Part shown: positions 1-7,948 of the stretch, one piece after another
Layout: each line of letters begins with the position of its first letter
Numbering within the stretch: position 1 is the stretch's first letter
NCBI GenBank assembly: GCA_034696485.1
Contig: JAQIWT010000521.1
Span: 1 to 18,713, forward strand
From: Isohypsibius dastychi
Lineage: Eukaryota > Tardigrada > Eutardigrada > Parachela > Isohypsibiidae
Reading direction: 5' to 3'
Length of the DNA: 18,713 nucleotides
Program-made: the position numbers and the translations under genes
The notes under the pieces: generated by a model
Databases searched by the model: none
The model's input: only the letters and a program-made list of their open reading frames with translations
What the model was told of the DNA's origin: nothing

Positions 1-107
1 ATGTAATCACAGCCGCAGTTTTTATAACGTTGATTGACTTAAGAAATCCAACAGAGGTTGACACAGACAAGGAGCAGGTTACCACTACAATGACCACTCT
101 AGTCTGA
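1..107 (+). CDS. Four-pass membrane protein, copy 1 (C-terminal end only)
   Basis: Only the last 34 codons lie in the window, read in frame from base 3 to the TGA at 105-107. They encode the end of the last membrane helix (VITAAVFITLIDL) and a short hydrophilic tail ending EQVTTTMTTLV. The same tail, with a few substitutions, ends the complete gene at 1383-3237, so this is a tandem paralogue whose other exons lie left of the window. Non-coding DNA after the stop also aligns with DNA after the second copy. A possible polyadenylation signal AATAAA lies at 189-194. The family is not recognised; see the complete copy for topology. Confidence 0.75.
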   Translation, partial: VITAAVFITLIDLRNPTEVDTDKEQVTTTMTTLV

Positions 108-238
108 ATTTTTACTAAACGGTGTTCTGTTCAGTTCTGTTCTGCTTATGCAATTTGCGAAGACATATGCTGCGAATTTCAGAAACAAAATAAAACAGTG
201 AAAAGCTACTAGGGAAGAAAGCTCACTTTCTCACACAA

Positions 239-397
239 GTACTCCGTCCTCCCGATAAATTGGAGGTAAAATGTTTTGATTCAGTAAATCAAGACCGCAC
301 GCGCTTGTAGCCGGCAAGATAGTTGCGCGCAACTATCTTGCCGGCTACACGCGCTCCTGTTTACCTGTTCCTCCAATTTATCGGTAGGACAGAGTAC
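239..397. mobile_element. Short inverted-repeat element (MITE-like), 159 bp
   Basis: Two 28 bp arms, 239-266 and 370-397, are inverted copies of each other with two mismatches and share the core CCGATAAATTGGAGG. The interior holds a perfect 44 bp palindrome at 306-349. The sequence after the paralogous gene has the flanks (CACGTACAGTACTT near 3360, then TTTTTATTAGT) but not the element, so that site is effectively empty. AGTAC occurs at both edges (238-242 and 393-397) and may be target duplication, arm end or both. No coding capacity. The superfamily cannot be assigned. Confidence 0.75.
306..349. repeat. Perfect 44 bp palindrome with no loop
   Basis: Each half contains GCCGGCAAGATAGTTGCG or its complement, and the centre of symmetry lies between 327 and 328. 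Pairing extends to 301-354 with one mismatched pair. It forms the core of the MITE-like element at 239-397 and could extrude as a cruciform or fold as a hairpin in RNA. Confidence 0.9.
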
Positions 398-602
398 AGT
401 ACTGTTATTTTTATTAGTAGGGTGTAGCAACATCACGGCTCTTCGCCAGTGAACGATCAAGAATGCGACAGTCTGCGAAGGCTGAATCCTTAGCTGAATG
501 GTCTGCTCGAGACGTTGGTCAAAATGAAATTCGTGTTCACATATTCAGATAACCTGGTCCAGGTCTCCAGGAGAACCGAAAGAATCCACTATATACATCT
601 GT

Positions 603-656
603 CAAAAGCCATAAATTCTAGGCTTATCGTCTTTCGCCAAAGCAGAATCATTCTTC
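603..656 (-). pseudogene. NAF1 C-terminal relic downstream of copy 1
   Basis: On the - strand this matches the last codons of the live NAF1 gene (14952-15005). The live gene reads DPALANVDKRRNLWRF; here the corresponding frame reads DSALAKDDKP and then loses register because of a one-base deletion. Only about 54 bp is recognisable. It lies just after four-pass gene copy 1, in convergent orientation. A comparable scrap follows copy 2 at 3541-3590. It is too short to encode anything useful. Confidence 0.6.
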
Positions 657-1382
657 GAATTTCGGATTGAAATCCACTGGTCTTCCGGCGATGGTTGGTT
701 TTGCTCTTGTTCTCAACAAACTGCTCCAGTATCAAAAACAACACGTACTGTATTTGTGTATTTGCTGTACACTGTAGCTGTAGATACTGTAAAGTTTAAG
801 TGCGCATAGTTCGGCTTCGGCATGCAACCGAGTAGATAATTCTTCCACATTTTGTTTTCGGACGACTTTCCTGAAAATCAAAATTTCAGCAACGTCATTT
901 TTGTGAAGCTGAGCCCTGATTTTCCGAGATCACTGTGCTTCTCTGTTTAGTTAGACCGGGGCAGCGGTCAGCTCTTTTACAACAATGATCACTACTGTCG
1001 AGGTAAAATGGGAGTGTAAAGAGGCTACCGAATCCGAAACATGTGCTCTCAGGACTCCTTGAATTCCTGCCCGTACCAATAATTTTTCCTGCAACATAAC
1101 GTACATCCAGCTCGGCGAGAATCTTTTGGCCAGCTGTCAGTTGCGCTTTAGCCGATCAATACTCCATTCTCACAAACGGAGGGCCAGTTGCACGAGACAG
1201 CATTCACATATCTTGCGATCTTGATGTCAGTATTGATCATTTCTCGCGTAGATGCGGCTGTTAACTCCGCTCCCCTCTAACCTGAATCTCCGTATTATCG
1301 ATTTCTTGACAGCTTGGATCTGGATGTTTCTTCATCACAAGGTGAAAATCTTCAGAAGTGCATTCTGCTAAGGTTATCCACA
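657..1382. other. Intergenic region before the second four-pass gene
   Basis: I see no gene here. The first few dozen bases still align weakly with DNA after copy 2. A 10 bp inverted pair, GATCAATACT near 1155 and its complement near 1229, is the only structure seen. The 5' UTR and promoter of the gene starting at 1383 must lie in its right part, but no convincing core promoter element is visible. Confidence 0.4.
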
Positions 1383-3237
1383 ATGTCAGAACAGAAAAGA
1401 TTCATTTTTGTAAACTGGAAAGGGGAGAAACTTTGTTATTACTTGCAACTATGTTCGCAAACGGTGGGAATTCGTCTTTTACTTCGCTGGGTCATCTGCT
1501 CCTTTATTTTCGGGTTAGCGACAGCGATCATCATGTATAACGCACTGGAGCAAGATGGTTTGTAGAGTAATTTTCGTTTCGGTACGCAAAATGATTAGTT
1601 ATTTGGTTGGCAGACTCGACTTCTGCAGCGCTTCGGAATAACACGGCTAACTCAACCTTTAGTATCGAGAACTTGACGGATGTTGAGCGACAAAAATGTG
1701 AGTGCATTTTCTCCGACTCCGAGTTAAAGCTTCTCATGTGATTCGCTTCTATCATGCAACGTCTATCCAGAAGCGCCCCGAGGCATGGTAGAGTAGAATA
1801 CGAAACAAGAGCGTAGAATTCGCTCCCCAAATTAGAAGTCCCAGTACCATACGTAAAGACACCAATTCGAAACACAGCTAGGATTTGCGTAAAATTCGGA
1901 ACACCCCCATTTTTTTGGTCTGATCCAGATAAACTATATACCATTCGTAAGATCTCTTGCAGATCTATCGAATGTTATGGCATTTGACGACGAAAATTCA
2001 AAACCGAAAAAACAGCACCTCGCTAAAACGTCTGCCGAAACCCTTCTTGATTGACATGTATCCCGCATGAAAAATCCAGTGATTTGCATCAAAGTAGCCC
2101 AAAAGACATAAACAATGTTGTTTCAACTCATTTCTTTGAGAAGTAAAGTCGTGTAGACTTTCTTTGAGGAACAAGAGCGAAATCGAGAAAAACTGCTGCT
2201 AATATCTGCGCGCTTCGCTACGCACTTCGCTTTTTTGTGAAGATTTGACTGATCCTTTGCTTTTCTTCAATGGAACTGGTGACGGAAACCCGAATTGAAC
2301 TGAATTTCTCGATAAAAGTTGCGTAGGGACTAGTTTACGTCCTTCTGGCGCTGCGCTTGGTCGTGAGCATCAGCCAAAGTAAAAAAATCAATCAAAACCT
2401 TGTTTGCCAATAACTCATCGCCGAATAAAAATTTGTGGCAGCTGTTCATATCAGTCGATAGATCTTCAAGAGATCTTTCGAATGGTATATGGTTTATCTG
2501 GATCAGACCAAAAAACTCGGGATGTTCCGAATTTTACGCAAATCCCAGCTGTGTTCCGAATTGTTGTCTTTACTGGTAGGATACACACCTATGTACATGT
2601 GTACATGTGTACCTATGTACATGTATGTACAGTATGCAACCCATGTGCTGGCCAACCCGGAATGGCGGGTCTTCAAAACCTCGTGTCTGCTTGTCGTGAT
2701 TTTTTAGATAAAATGAATACTGTATCCTGTGGTTCTTTGGAGCACGCTCCACGTGGAGCCTTGTGTTTTAAACAATTCATGTCACTGACTGTTGAAACGG
2801 AACATGACTCGTTTTTCCATTTAGGCGTCGTCAACGACGAACCTGCTACGCCCAATGTTATTTTCATAATCTCATCTGGTCTTGGGATTGAGCTACCTAT
2901 GTTCATCTTCTTGCAGCTATACTCTCTGTTTCGTGGTTTTCTGGATGAAATCCCTGCTGAGTATAACCTCGCAACAGTTCGGAAAGGGCTAGCCCGTTTT
3001 CGAGTTATGGCAGCAGTTACGGTAATGGTTTGTCTTATTGCCACACTGGAAGCGCGTCATCACTGGAATTACGGCTCGTCTGAATTCTGGGCCGGCTTGC
3101 AGTTCATGAGTATTGCTTGTATGTGGCTGAATGTAATCACGGCCGCAGGTTTCATATCGCTGATTGACTTGAAAAAACCAGCGGAGGTTGACGCAGACAA
3201 AGAGCAGATTACCACTACAATGACCACTCTAGTTTGA
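1383..3237 (+). CDS. Uncharacterised four-pass membrane protein, copy 2 (complete, two exons)
   Basis: Exons are 1383-1557 and 2825-3237; the intron 1558-2824 has donor G|GTTTGT and acceptor CATTTAG|GC, and the split codon rejoins in frame as Gly59. The product is 195 residues. Start: ATG in the context CCACAATG; the longer open frame upstream has no ATG. Predicted helices: about 32-51, 70-94, 117-135 and 147-173, with a short N-terminal arm and a threonine-rich tail, probably both cytosolic. Four helices in a small protein recall MARVEL-like or tetraspan families, but I see no diagnostic motif, including no CCG tetraspanin loop, and do not assign a family. It is a tandem paralogue of the gene ending at 107. 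The large intron, far longer than others here, carries an inverted repeat and a microsatellite. AATAAA at 3624-3629 is a possible poly(A) signal. Confidence 0.75.
1853..1970 (-). repeat. Left arm of a 118 bp intronic inverted repeat
   Basis: The reverse complement aligns without gaps to 2456-2573, with 9 mismatches in 118 (about 92 percent identity). Both arms lie in the intron of the four-pass gene, separated by 485 bp. The similarity stops sharply at both ends. In the one open frame shared by the arms, six of seven differences change the amino acid, so conservation of a protein is not the reason for the match. Confidence 0.9.
2456..2573 (+). repeat. Right arm of a 118 bp intronic inverted repeat
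   Basis: Partner of 1853-1970 in opposite orientation. Both arms begin CGATAGATCT (read inward to outward) and end GTCTTTAC. A transcript through the intron could fold the arms into a long imperfect duplex with a 485-base loop. The arms may also be the ends of a decayed foldback element; no target duplication was recognised. Confidence 0.9.
2588..2632. repeat. GTACATGT-type microsatellite
   Basis: Alternating copies of ATGTAC and GTACATGT, interrupted by CCTATGTAC, form a short self-complementary simple repeat directly beside the right arm of the intronic inverted repeat. Confidence 0.85.
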
Positions 3238-3540
3238 TTGTTCTTAACGGTGTTCTCTGTTTCAATTTTCTTCTGCTTTTGGAGTTCGCGAAGACATGCT
3301 ATAAATTTCAGATCAGGCAGTGAAAAGCTACGAAGCAAGATGAGCCCACTCTTTCCTACACGTACAGTACTTGCACTTTTTATTAGTGCTTGTGTGCAAT
3401 ACACTTCGCCAGTTAAAGGTCAAGAACAAGCCAGTCTGTTGTCTGATTTGCTCGAGACCTTGGTCAAAACGAAATTCTTGTTCAAATATTCGGACAACAT
3501 GGTCCAGGAGAACCGAAAGGTAGAGTTCACAAGGTACATC

Positions 3541-3590
3541 AATCAGAATCGCCGTAAATTTATCGTCTTCCGTCAACTCGCAACACGTGA
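3541..3590 (-). pseudogene. NAF1 C-terminal relic downstream of copy 2
   Basis: AATCAGAATCGCC followed by TAAATTT matches the antisense of the last codons of live NAF1 (from 14950), and the next bases align more loosely. The frame is not maintained. Together with 4537-4677, which matches the next portion of NAF1 (about 15058-15211), it probably formed one continuous NAF1 3' end, now separated by the inserted element at 3656-4385 and other unaligned DNA. Confidence 0.5.
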
Positions 3591-3655
3591 CTTCGTCGGA
3601 AATGTAATTTCCGTGCTTCCCGAAATAAATATTCCTCCCCCGTAACGGAAGCCTA

Positions 3656-4385
3656 GGGATCCGTTCACTTGGAAAATTTCACTTCGAGTTGACTTCAGGT
3701 CGACTTTTGATCACTTCACCTGGTTTTTTAGTGAAGTGAAACTGGGTGACTTGGAAAAAAGGTCAGAAAAAAAGAGTGACTTCACCTCGGATTGAGTGGA
3801 AAAAAAGTGACTCTCGAAACAAGTGAAGTTGACTCGGAGTGACTTATTATTGCTTTTTATATCTCCGGTTGCCGGTTATCTAGTCACAGAATTTCGAAAA
3901 AGTGATCGAAAGATCCCAATAATGATGAAAATTTCTATCGACATTTTTGGTGTTTCCGTGTCCTCAGTGCAGCCTGAACATGAGAACGCGAAAGCCAAAT
4001 AGTTCCCTGCTGACCAAAGAAATCGTTTTTCGAGCAGTCTTGTTGAGGCGACCCTGCAGCTTAAATCCTCATTCGAATTCTTAAAGGAAAAAAACTTAAT
4101 TTGGATGAGCAAGTTTAAGATATCTGAATTCCTCTCTCATTGTAAAGTATTTTTAAAACTCAACGAAACATTCACAGGCTAAAATCCGTTTCCGTATTTT
4201 ACCCAAAGTCACTTAAAAGTCACTTGAGGTCACTTAAAACGGAAGTGAAGTGATTCCAGGTGACTTTCCTTTCGAGTCAGGGAGAAAAAGTGACTTCATA
4301 AATAAGTGAGAAAAAACTGAGTGACTTTGAAAGCGAGTGGAGTGCTTTTGCAGTGGGGTGAAGTGAGATGAAGTGAAAGGATCCC
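3656..4385. mobile_element. Inverted-repeat element with TA target duplication, 730 bp (MITE-like)
   Basis: It begins GGGATCCGTTCACTT and ends with the complement of GGGATCCTTTCACTT, 14 of 15 matching. TA abuts both ends (3654-3655 and 4386-4387), as expected for a TA-duplicating DNA transposon family such as Tc1/mariner or Harbinger-like; the family is not established. The two subterminal zones (about 3656-3850 and 4205-4385) hold nine copies of GTGACT or its complement, a usual arrangement for transposase-binding sites. The centre has no transposase frame, so it would be non-autonomous. Confidence 0.65.
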
Positions 4386-4387
4386 TA

Positions 4388-4536
4388 CAGTGAAGCCCCC
4401 CGTAATAGAAGCCCAAAAAAACCGTCATTTTCAAAAGGTCCCCTCTTTGAAAAACGAACTTTTTCGTCACGGGACAGTTTGGAAAAGTTGCTTTGAGGGA
4501 ATAATAACCCGGTCTACTAATTAGGGAAATACGGTA
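4388..4536. other. Unassigned stretch right of the 730 bp element
   Basis: It starts CAGTGAAGCCCCCCGTAA directly after the TA target site. CCCCCGTAA plus GAAGCC also occurs on the left flank of the element (about 3638-3653) in the same orientation. The CAGTG start next to TA resembles pogo/Tigger-type termini, but no matching inverted end was found. No gene is visible. Confidence 0.3.
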
Positions 4537-4677
4537 ACCGCTCCAGGATCACGTTCGTCTTCTCAACAGCAGGAGCTCAAGTCAGCAGTCTGGTCGGCAC
4601 GATCCCGTTTGGCGACTGCCGGTACGTCGCTTACGGGTTTGGAAGGTTTGGCAAAATTTAGGCTGGCAACCGATTCC
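4537..4677 (-). pseudogene. NAF1 relic (C-terminal region, internal part)
   Basis: It aligns along its length to 15058-15211 of the live NAF1 gene in the same orientation, sharing CCGCTCCAGGATCACG and, near the other end, GCAAAATTTAGGCTGGCAAC. Relative to the live gene it lacks five bases near 4610 (GTTTGGCGACTGCC against GTTTGGAGCACCGACTGCC), which breaks the frame. Similarity ends abruptly at about 4677, about 160 bp before the HEATR1 relic begins. Confidence 0.85.
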
Positions 4678-4835
4678 ACCATCTTCCAAAACCTTTCAGT
4701 ACGACCGCAAAACAAACCGCAACTCCGGTACATTTCTCCAGTACTCGAACCAGTACTCGGAATCTAATTTTAGAATGAGAACGGTGCTGTTCTGTCTGGG
4801 TGTTATATTGGTTGCTTATCTTTCTCGTGGAGCTA

Positions 4836-6275
4836 AAAAATAAAAAGAAAACGATGAAATAATAATCGAATATCAGTTGCAGAAATATGGAGAGCCGGAA
4901 GTAGCTTTTGTAGAATCTGGAGATTAACGGCAGAGTTTTCCGACTTGAAGAATAAATGATGAATTTCGACATTCCGAATCAAATTATGGAGTGTCCAAAG
5001 CACCGGAAGTCGGGATGAATCAGGTGAGTTAGTCAAAATGTTGAGAACAGCTTGCCCAACTGCAAAAACAGTCTCCGGGCTGAATGCAACCACATCAGTA
5101 GAAACAACGTCAAACAACTGCTGCACTGTTAACTTGGTTAACGGCTTAACAACCTGGAAAACAAAAATCAGAATCCACCAGAAAAAAATGAATAATTTCT
5201 TACGGTGAGCGGAAATAAATCGGCGAATGCTTTCAGTTCTGATAACCGTGAATTCCGTCGGAGAACCGCCATCAGAAAAACGGGACGGTATTTTCCAAAT
5301 CGATGATTTTCGCAAGGACATTCAAAGCGGAGACTTCAACGGTCGCCACACCACTCTGCGTTTTCTCCAGCGAATACAACTCCAACAGCAGATTTCGAAT
5401 AATATCGGCCAGATCATTCCCGAAAACACCGATCAGCACATCCGGTTTCGCCAAGATTTTTTCAATGATTTCCGGATCGCGATCTTTGAGTCGTGATGTA
5501 ATCATATCTTTCATGAACTCCTTTCCATAACTTTCTTCCCCACCTGTCATCAGTACTGTGATGCCGGTGATCCGCATGACCGCGTTGGGCTGATTCAGTT
5601 TCAGAAACATCGCCGTGTTCGTCCGCCGGGCAGCTTCCGCTTCTCCATCCGGCTGTCCAGTAAACTTGTCAGAGAAATCACTGCACGAAATATCCAATCG
5701 TTCCAAAAGACGGCAGTTCTTTTTCCATTCAATTCCAAATTTTGCACCAATTAGCCGGATCCAAATCTCTAATTTTTGCGAAAACTTTGGCAAGCGGAAG
5801 GTCGACTTTTGTGACATCCGGTTTGTTGTTCAAAGTTTGCTCGGTTAGGTATTCCAGTACTCTAAACCCAAGTGAATGGAACAAAGTTTCGCTTTCCAGA
5901 AGAGATAGACTGGCTTGTCCAGCTTGGTCGTTTTCATTCTCGAACAATCCATCTAGCGATGTTTTCAGCAGAATCCAGAAGAGATCCTTCAGTGAATGCT
6001 TTTCCATACACCGCCGAGCCAGCTTTAGAAATTTTCCATCAACAAGAATTTTGGAAATTGTTTGTCGCAGTTCGTCTGACTTGTGAGTTGCTTTCGCTCG
6101 AAATAACAGACATGGCTTGGATTCCAGTTTCGTCCGAATATTTGACAGCTGACCCGCGGATCGCTAGTAATAAAGCTTTGGCGGTTTTGGAAGATAATGT
6201 TGTGAGCTTAGCGATGCTGGCCAGAATGGAATAACCAGTCGCTCTGTAATCCGGGTCGGGAGACTGAAGGCATTT
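4836..6275 (-). pseudogene. HEATR1 relic, N-terminal-middle fragment
   Basis: Read on the - strand from 6275, it matches the HEAT-repeat region of HEATR1/UTP10 beginning LQSPDPDYRATGYSIL, through MEKHSLKDLFWILLKTSLD and LNQPNAVMRITGITVL, to about residue 700 of the animal family, by my recollection of the human protein. The right part duplicates 12004-12488 of the larger HEATR1 locus at roughly 90 percent protein identity; the left part (4836-5800) is absent from that locus. An intron at 5154-5203 (50 bp, donor GTAAGA, acceptor TTTTCCAG) is kept, so this is a DNA-level duplicate and not a retrocopy. Lesions: a seven-base insertion near 6078-6087 and a register change near 5265. It has no beginning, no end and no start codon. 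Confidence 0.85.
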
Positions 6276-7948
6276 CAACCGTCGGTAGCCATCTATCAAC
6301 TGCAAAAGATTGTACAATATATATTCAAATTGATTATTTTCTAATTACCAGCAATACTATACGTCATAAATCTTTGGTAATATTTCATAATCTTCATTTA
6401 GTAAGTTTTCTAAAGATTTATCTCATAACTATTTGTAACTGCAATGTGGCAGGATTTGGTATTTAAGTCCACAATCATTAGAATTCCATGGTCTCGACCG
6501 GTAAAGTTCACGAGAACCTGTCTTTGAATGTTGGGTTTCTGAACGCACAATCAGGAAATGCAAAGTAGCAATGAGGTTTCCCGGTCGGTCTCCCGCTTCA
6601 TTAACCACATGCAGTTCTTCCAGACAGCAAGTTCTCCAGTTTTACGATGTTAGAAATAACTGCGGAGTTCGGGCTTCTACGTTGCAAGAGGTTTCGGAAA
6701 TTGAAGGAACTGTTCCAATGCAACAACTTCGAAACCGGCTGTTGTTCTCGCTATAGAATTCTTCTATTACAGTACAAGTTGAACAGTCAGCTACCGTGGA
6801 TCCTGAAAATTTCAACATCGAAGAACAGGTTTTTCTTCACTTTCGTGACCGCCGGTTTCTGGACGGAGTTCTCCCTTGATCGGGAGCCACCTGAATATCT
6901 TTTGATACACGGTCCATCTAGGCGAGAGCAAAACAGTGATAGCTAAAACATTGGTCCACGTTTCTCGAGACCGCATTCACACCTTATGCAGCTGTAAAAG
7001 TAAAAAGACGTCTGGTTACTCTGGTAGTGTCATTCAAAGATTGGGTTGACATTTAAAAGTTGAGGTTAGCCTGCCACCTCGACCAGCCCCTGCTATTGCA
7101 GTTATGGGTTTGTGAGAGTTGCCAAAGCAGAGCTTGTGAACTTTCCACGGGCGATTTTGATTTTCGATCATTTTTCTTGCAAATCCCGTCGCTTGGTTGA
7201 CGCACTCATAAGACCGGCCATGAGGCAATGTCAAAAAATGTATTAACTGAATTAGTTACCTAATCGAAATGAGGCGCATGTCTAGACAATAAAAATGATC
7301 TAGAATGCTTTGGGGCTTTCGGGGACAAATATAAGGAGGCGCAAGGCTCACCGAAAAATATCACTTGTTCTCTCAACTTTATTTGCAGTTGCTGCCCAAC
7401 GAGCACCAGCTCGTCTTCCCGCCCGAACCCCTGCCCGAGCCCAAGGATAAATTTACCACTTTTCCTAAATGCCAAATGATTGTCAAGCTTTTGACTGGTG
7501 AAGGATAATTATCCCGCTTTGGATAACGGAAGCTCTGCTTTTTTAACTAATAATGGATTTTGGCAATGATTTTGAAGTTCATGCAATCGTCACTGCTAAT
7601 AAAAACCATCATTCGCCAGAACCTCTCTCTTTCGAAAAGCAGATAGTACCCGAAAGTTTTAAATTGAAACAGCGATTAGGGCCTTGTGCCACTGCCACCA
7701 CCGGAAGCGCTGTCACAAAACCAATTCCTCGCTCCTTGTTTTCAAGCAAACCTACAAAAACAAACAAATTCATATCAATACCTTCAAAACTTTGAAACAA
7801 AAACGGGTCATTCAAAAACCGAAGAAAAACCACACCTCCGCAAAAAACAGAATAACGACGAATACGTCATAGTTCCTACAATTCTCTGATATCTCAAGAA
7901 AACTGAATAAAATTAATTGAGAAAAATTAGTTGCTCCAAAAATTGTAC
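6276..7948. other. Gene-poor stretch between the two HEATR1 relics
   Basis: No recognisable gene, RNA or transposon was found. The HEATR1 similarity of the left relic stops at about 6275, and the last recognisable exon of the larger locus ends at 7949. The final exon of HEATR1, about 75 C-terminal residues in other animals, would be expected here on the - strand and was not found. One weak + strand open frame (7553-7795) is listed separately. Confidence 0.4.
7553..7795 (+). CDS. Doubtful 80-residue open frame
   Basis: It starts with a real ATG (context ATAATGGAT) and encodes a basic, serine- and proline-containing peptide (MDFGNDFEVHAIVT at the start, FISIPSKL at the end) with no domain that I recognise. 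The next frame stays open past its stop to 7889 and ends DEYVIVPTIL, so an intron or an indel could join the two. It has no membrane helix and no similarity to neighbouring genes. It may be a first exon, a decayed gene or chance. Confidence 0.15.
   Translation: MDFGNDFEVHAIVTANKNHHSPEPLSFEKQIVPESFKLKQRLGPCATATTGSAVTKPIPRSLFSSKPTKTNKFISIPSKL

Noticed and set aside
1531-1944. 137-residue - strand open frame in the intron
   Set aside because: Its only conserved part is the inverted repeat arm, where differences mostly change amino acids; it is antisense to an intron and has no family match.
3340-3645. 101-residue open frame on + with a signal-peptide-like start (MSPLFPTRTVLALFIS)
   Set aside because: It lies in the 3' region of the four-pass gene, its aligned counterpart after copy 1 is not open, and it runs across the antisense NAF1 relic; probably fortuitous.
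6571-6946. + strand open frames with a plausible segment (VDPENFNIEEQVFLHFRD)
   Set aside because: Frames are short and interrupted, there are no convincing splice sites linking them, and I recognise no family; it could be an old gene relic but cannot be supported.
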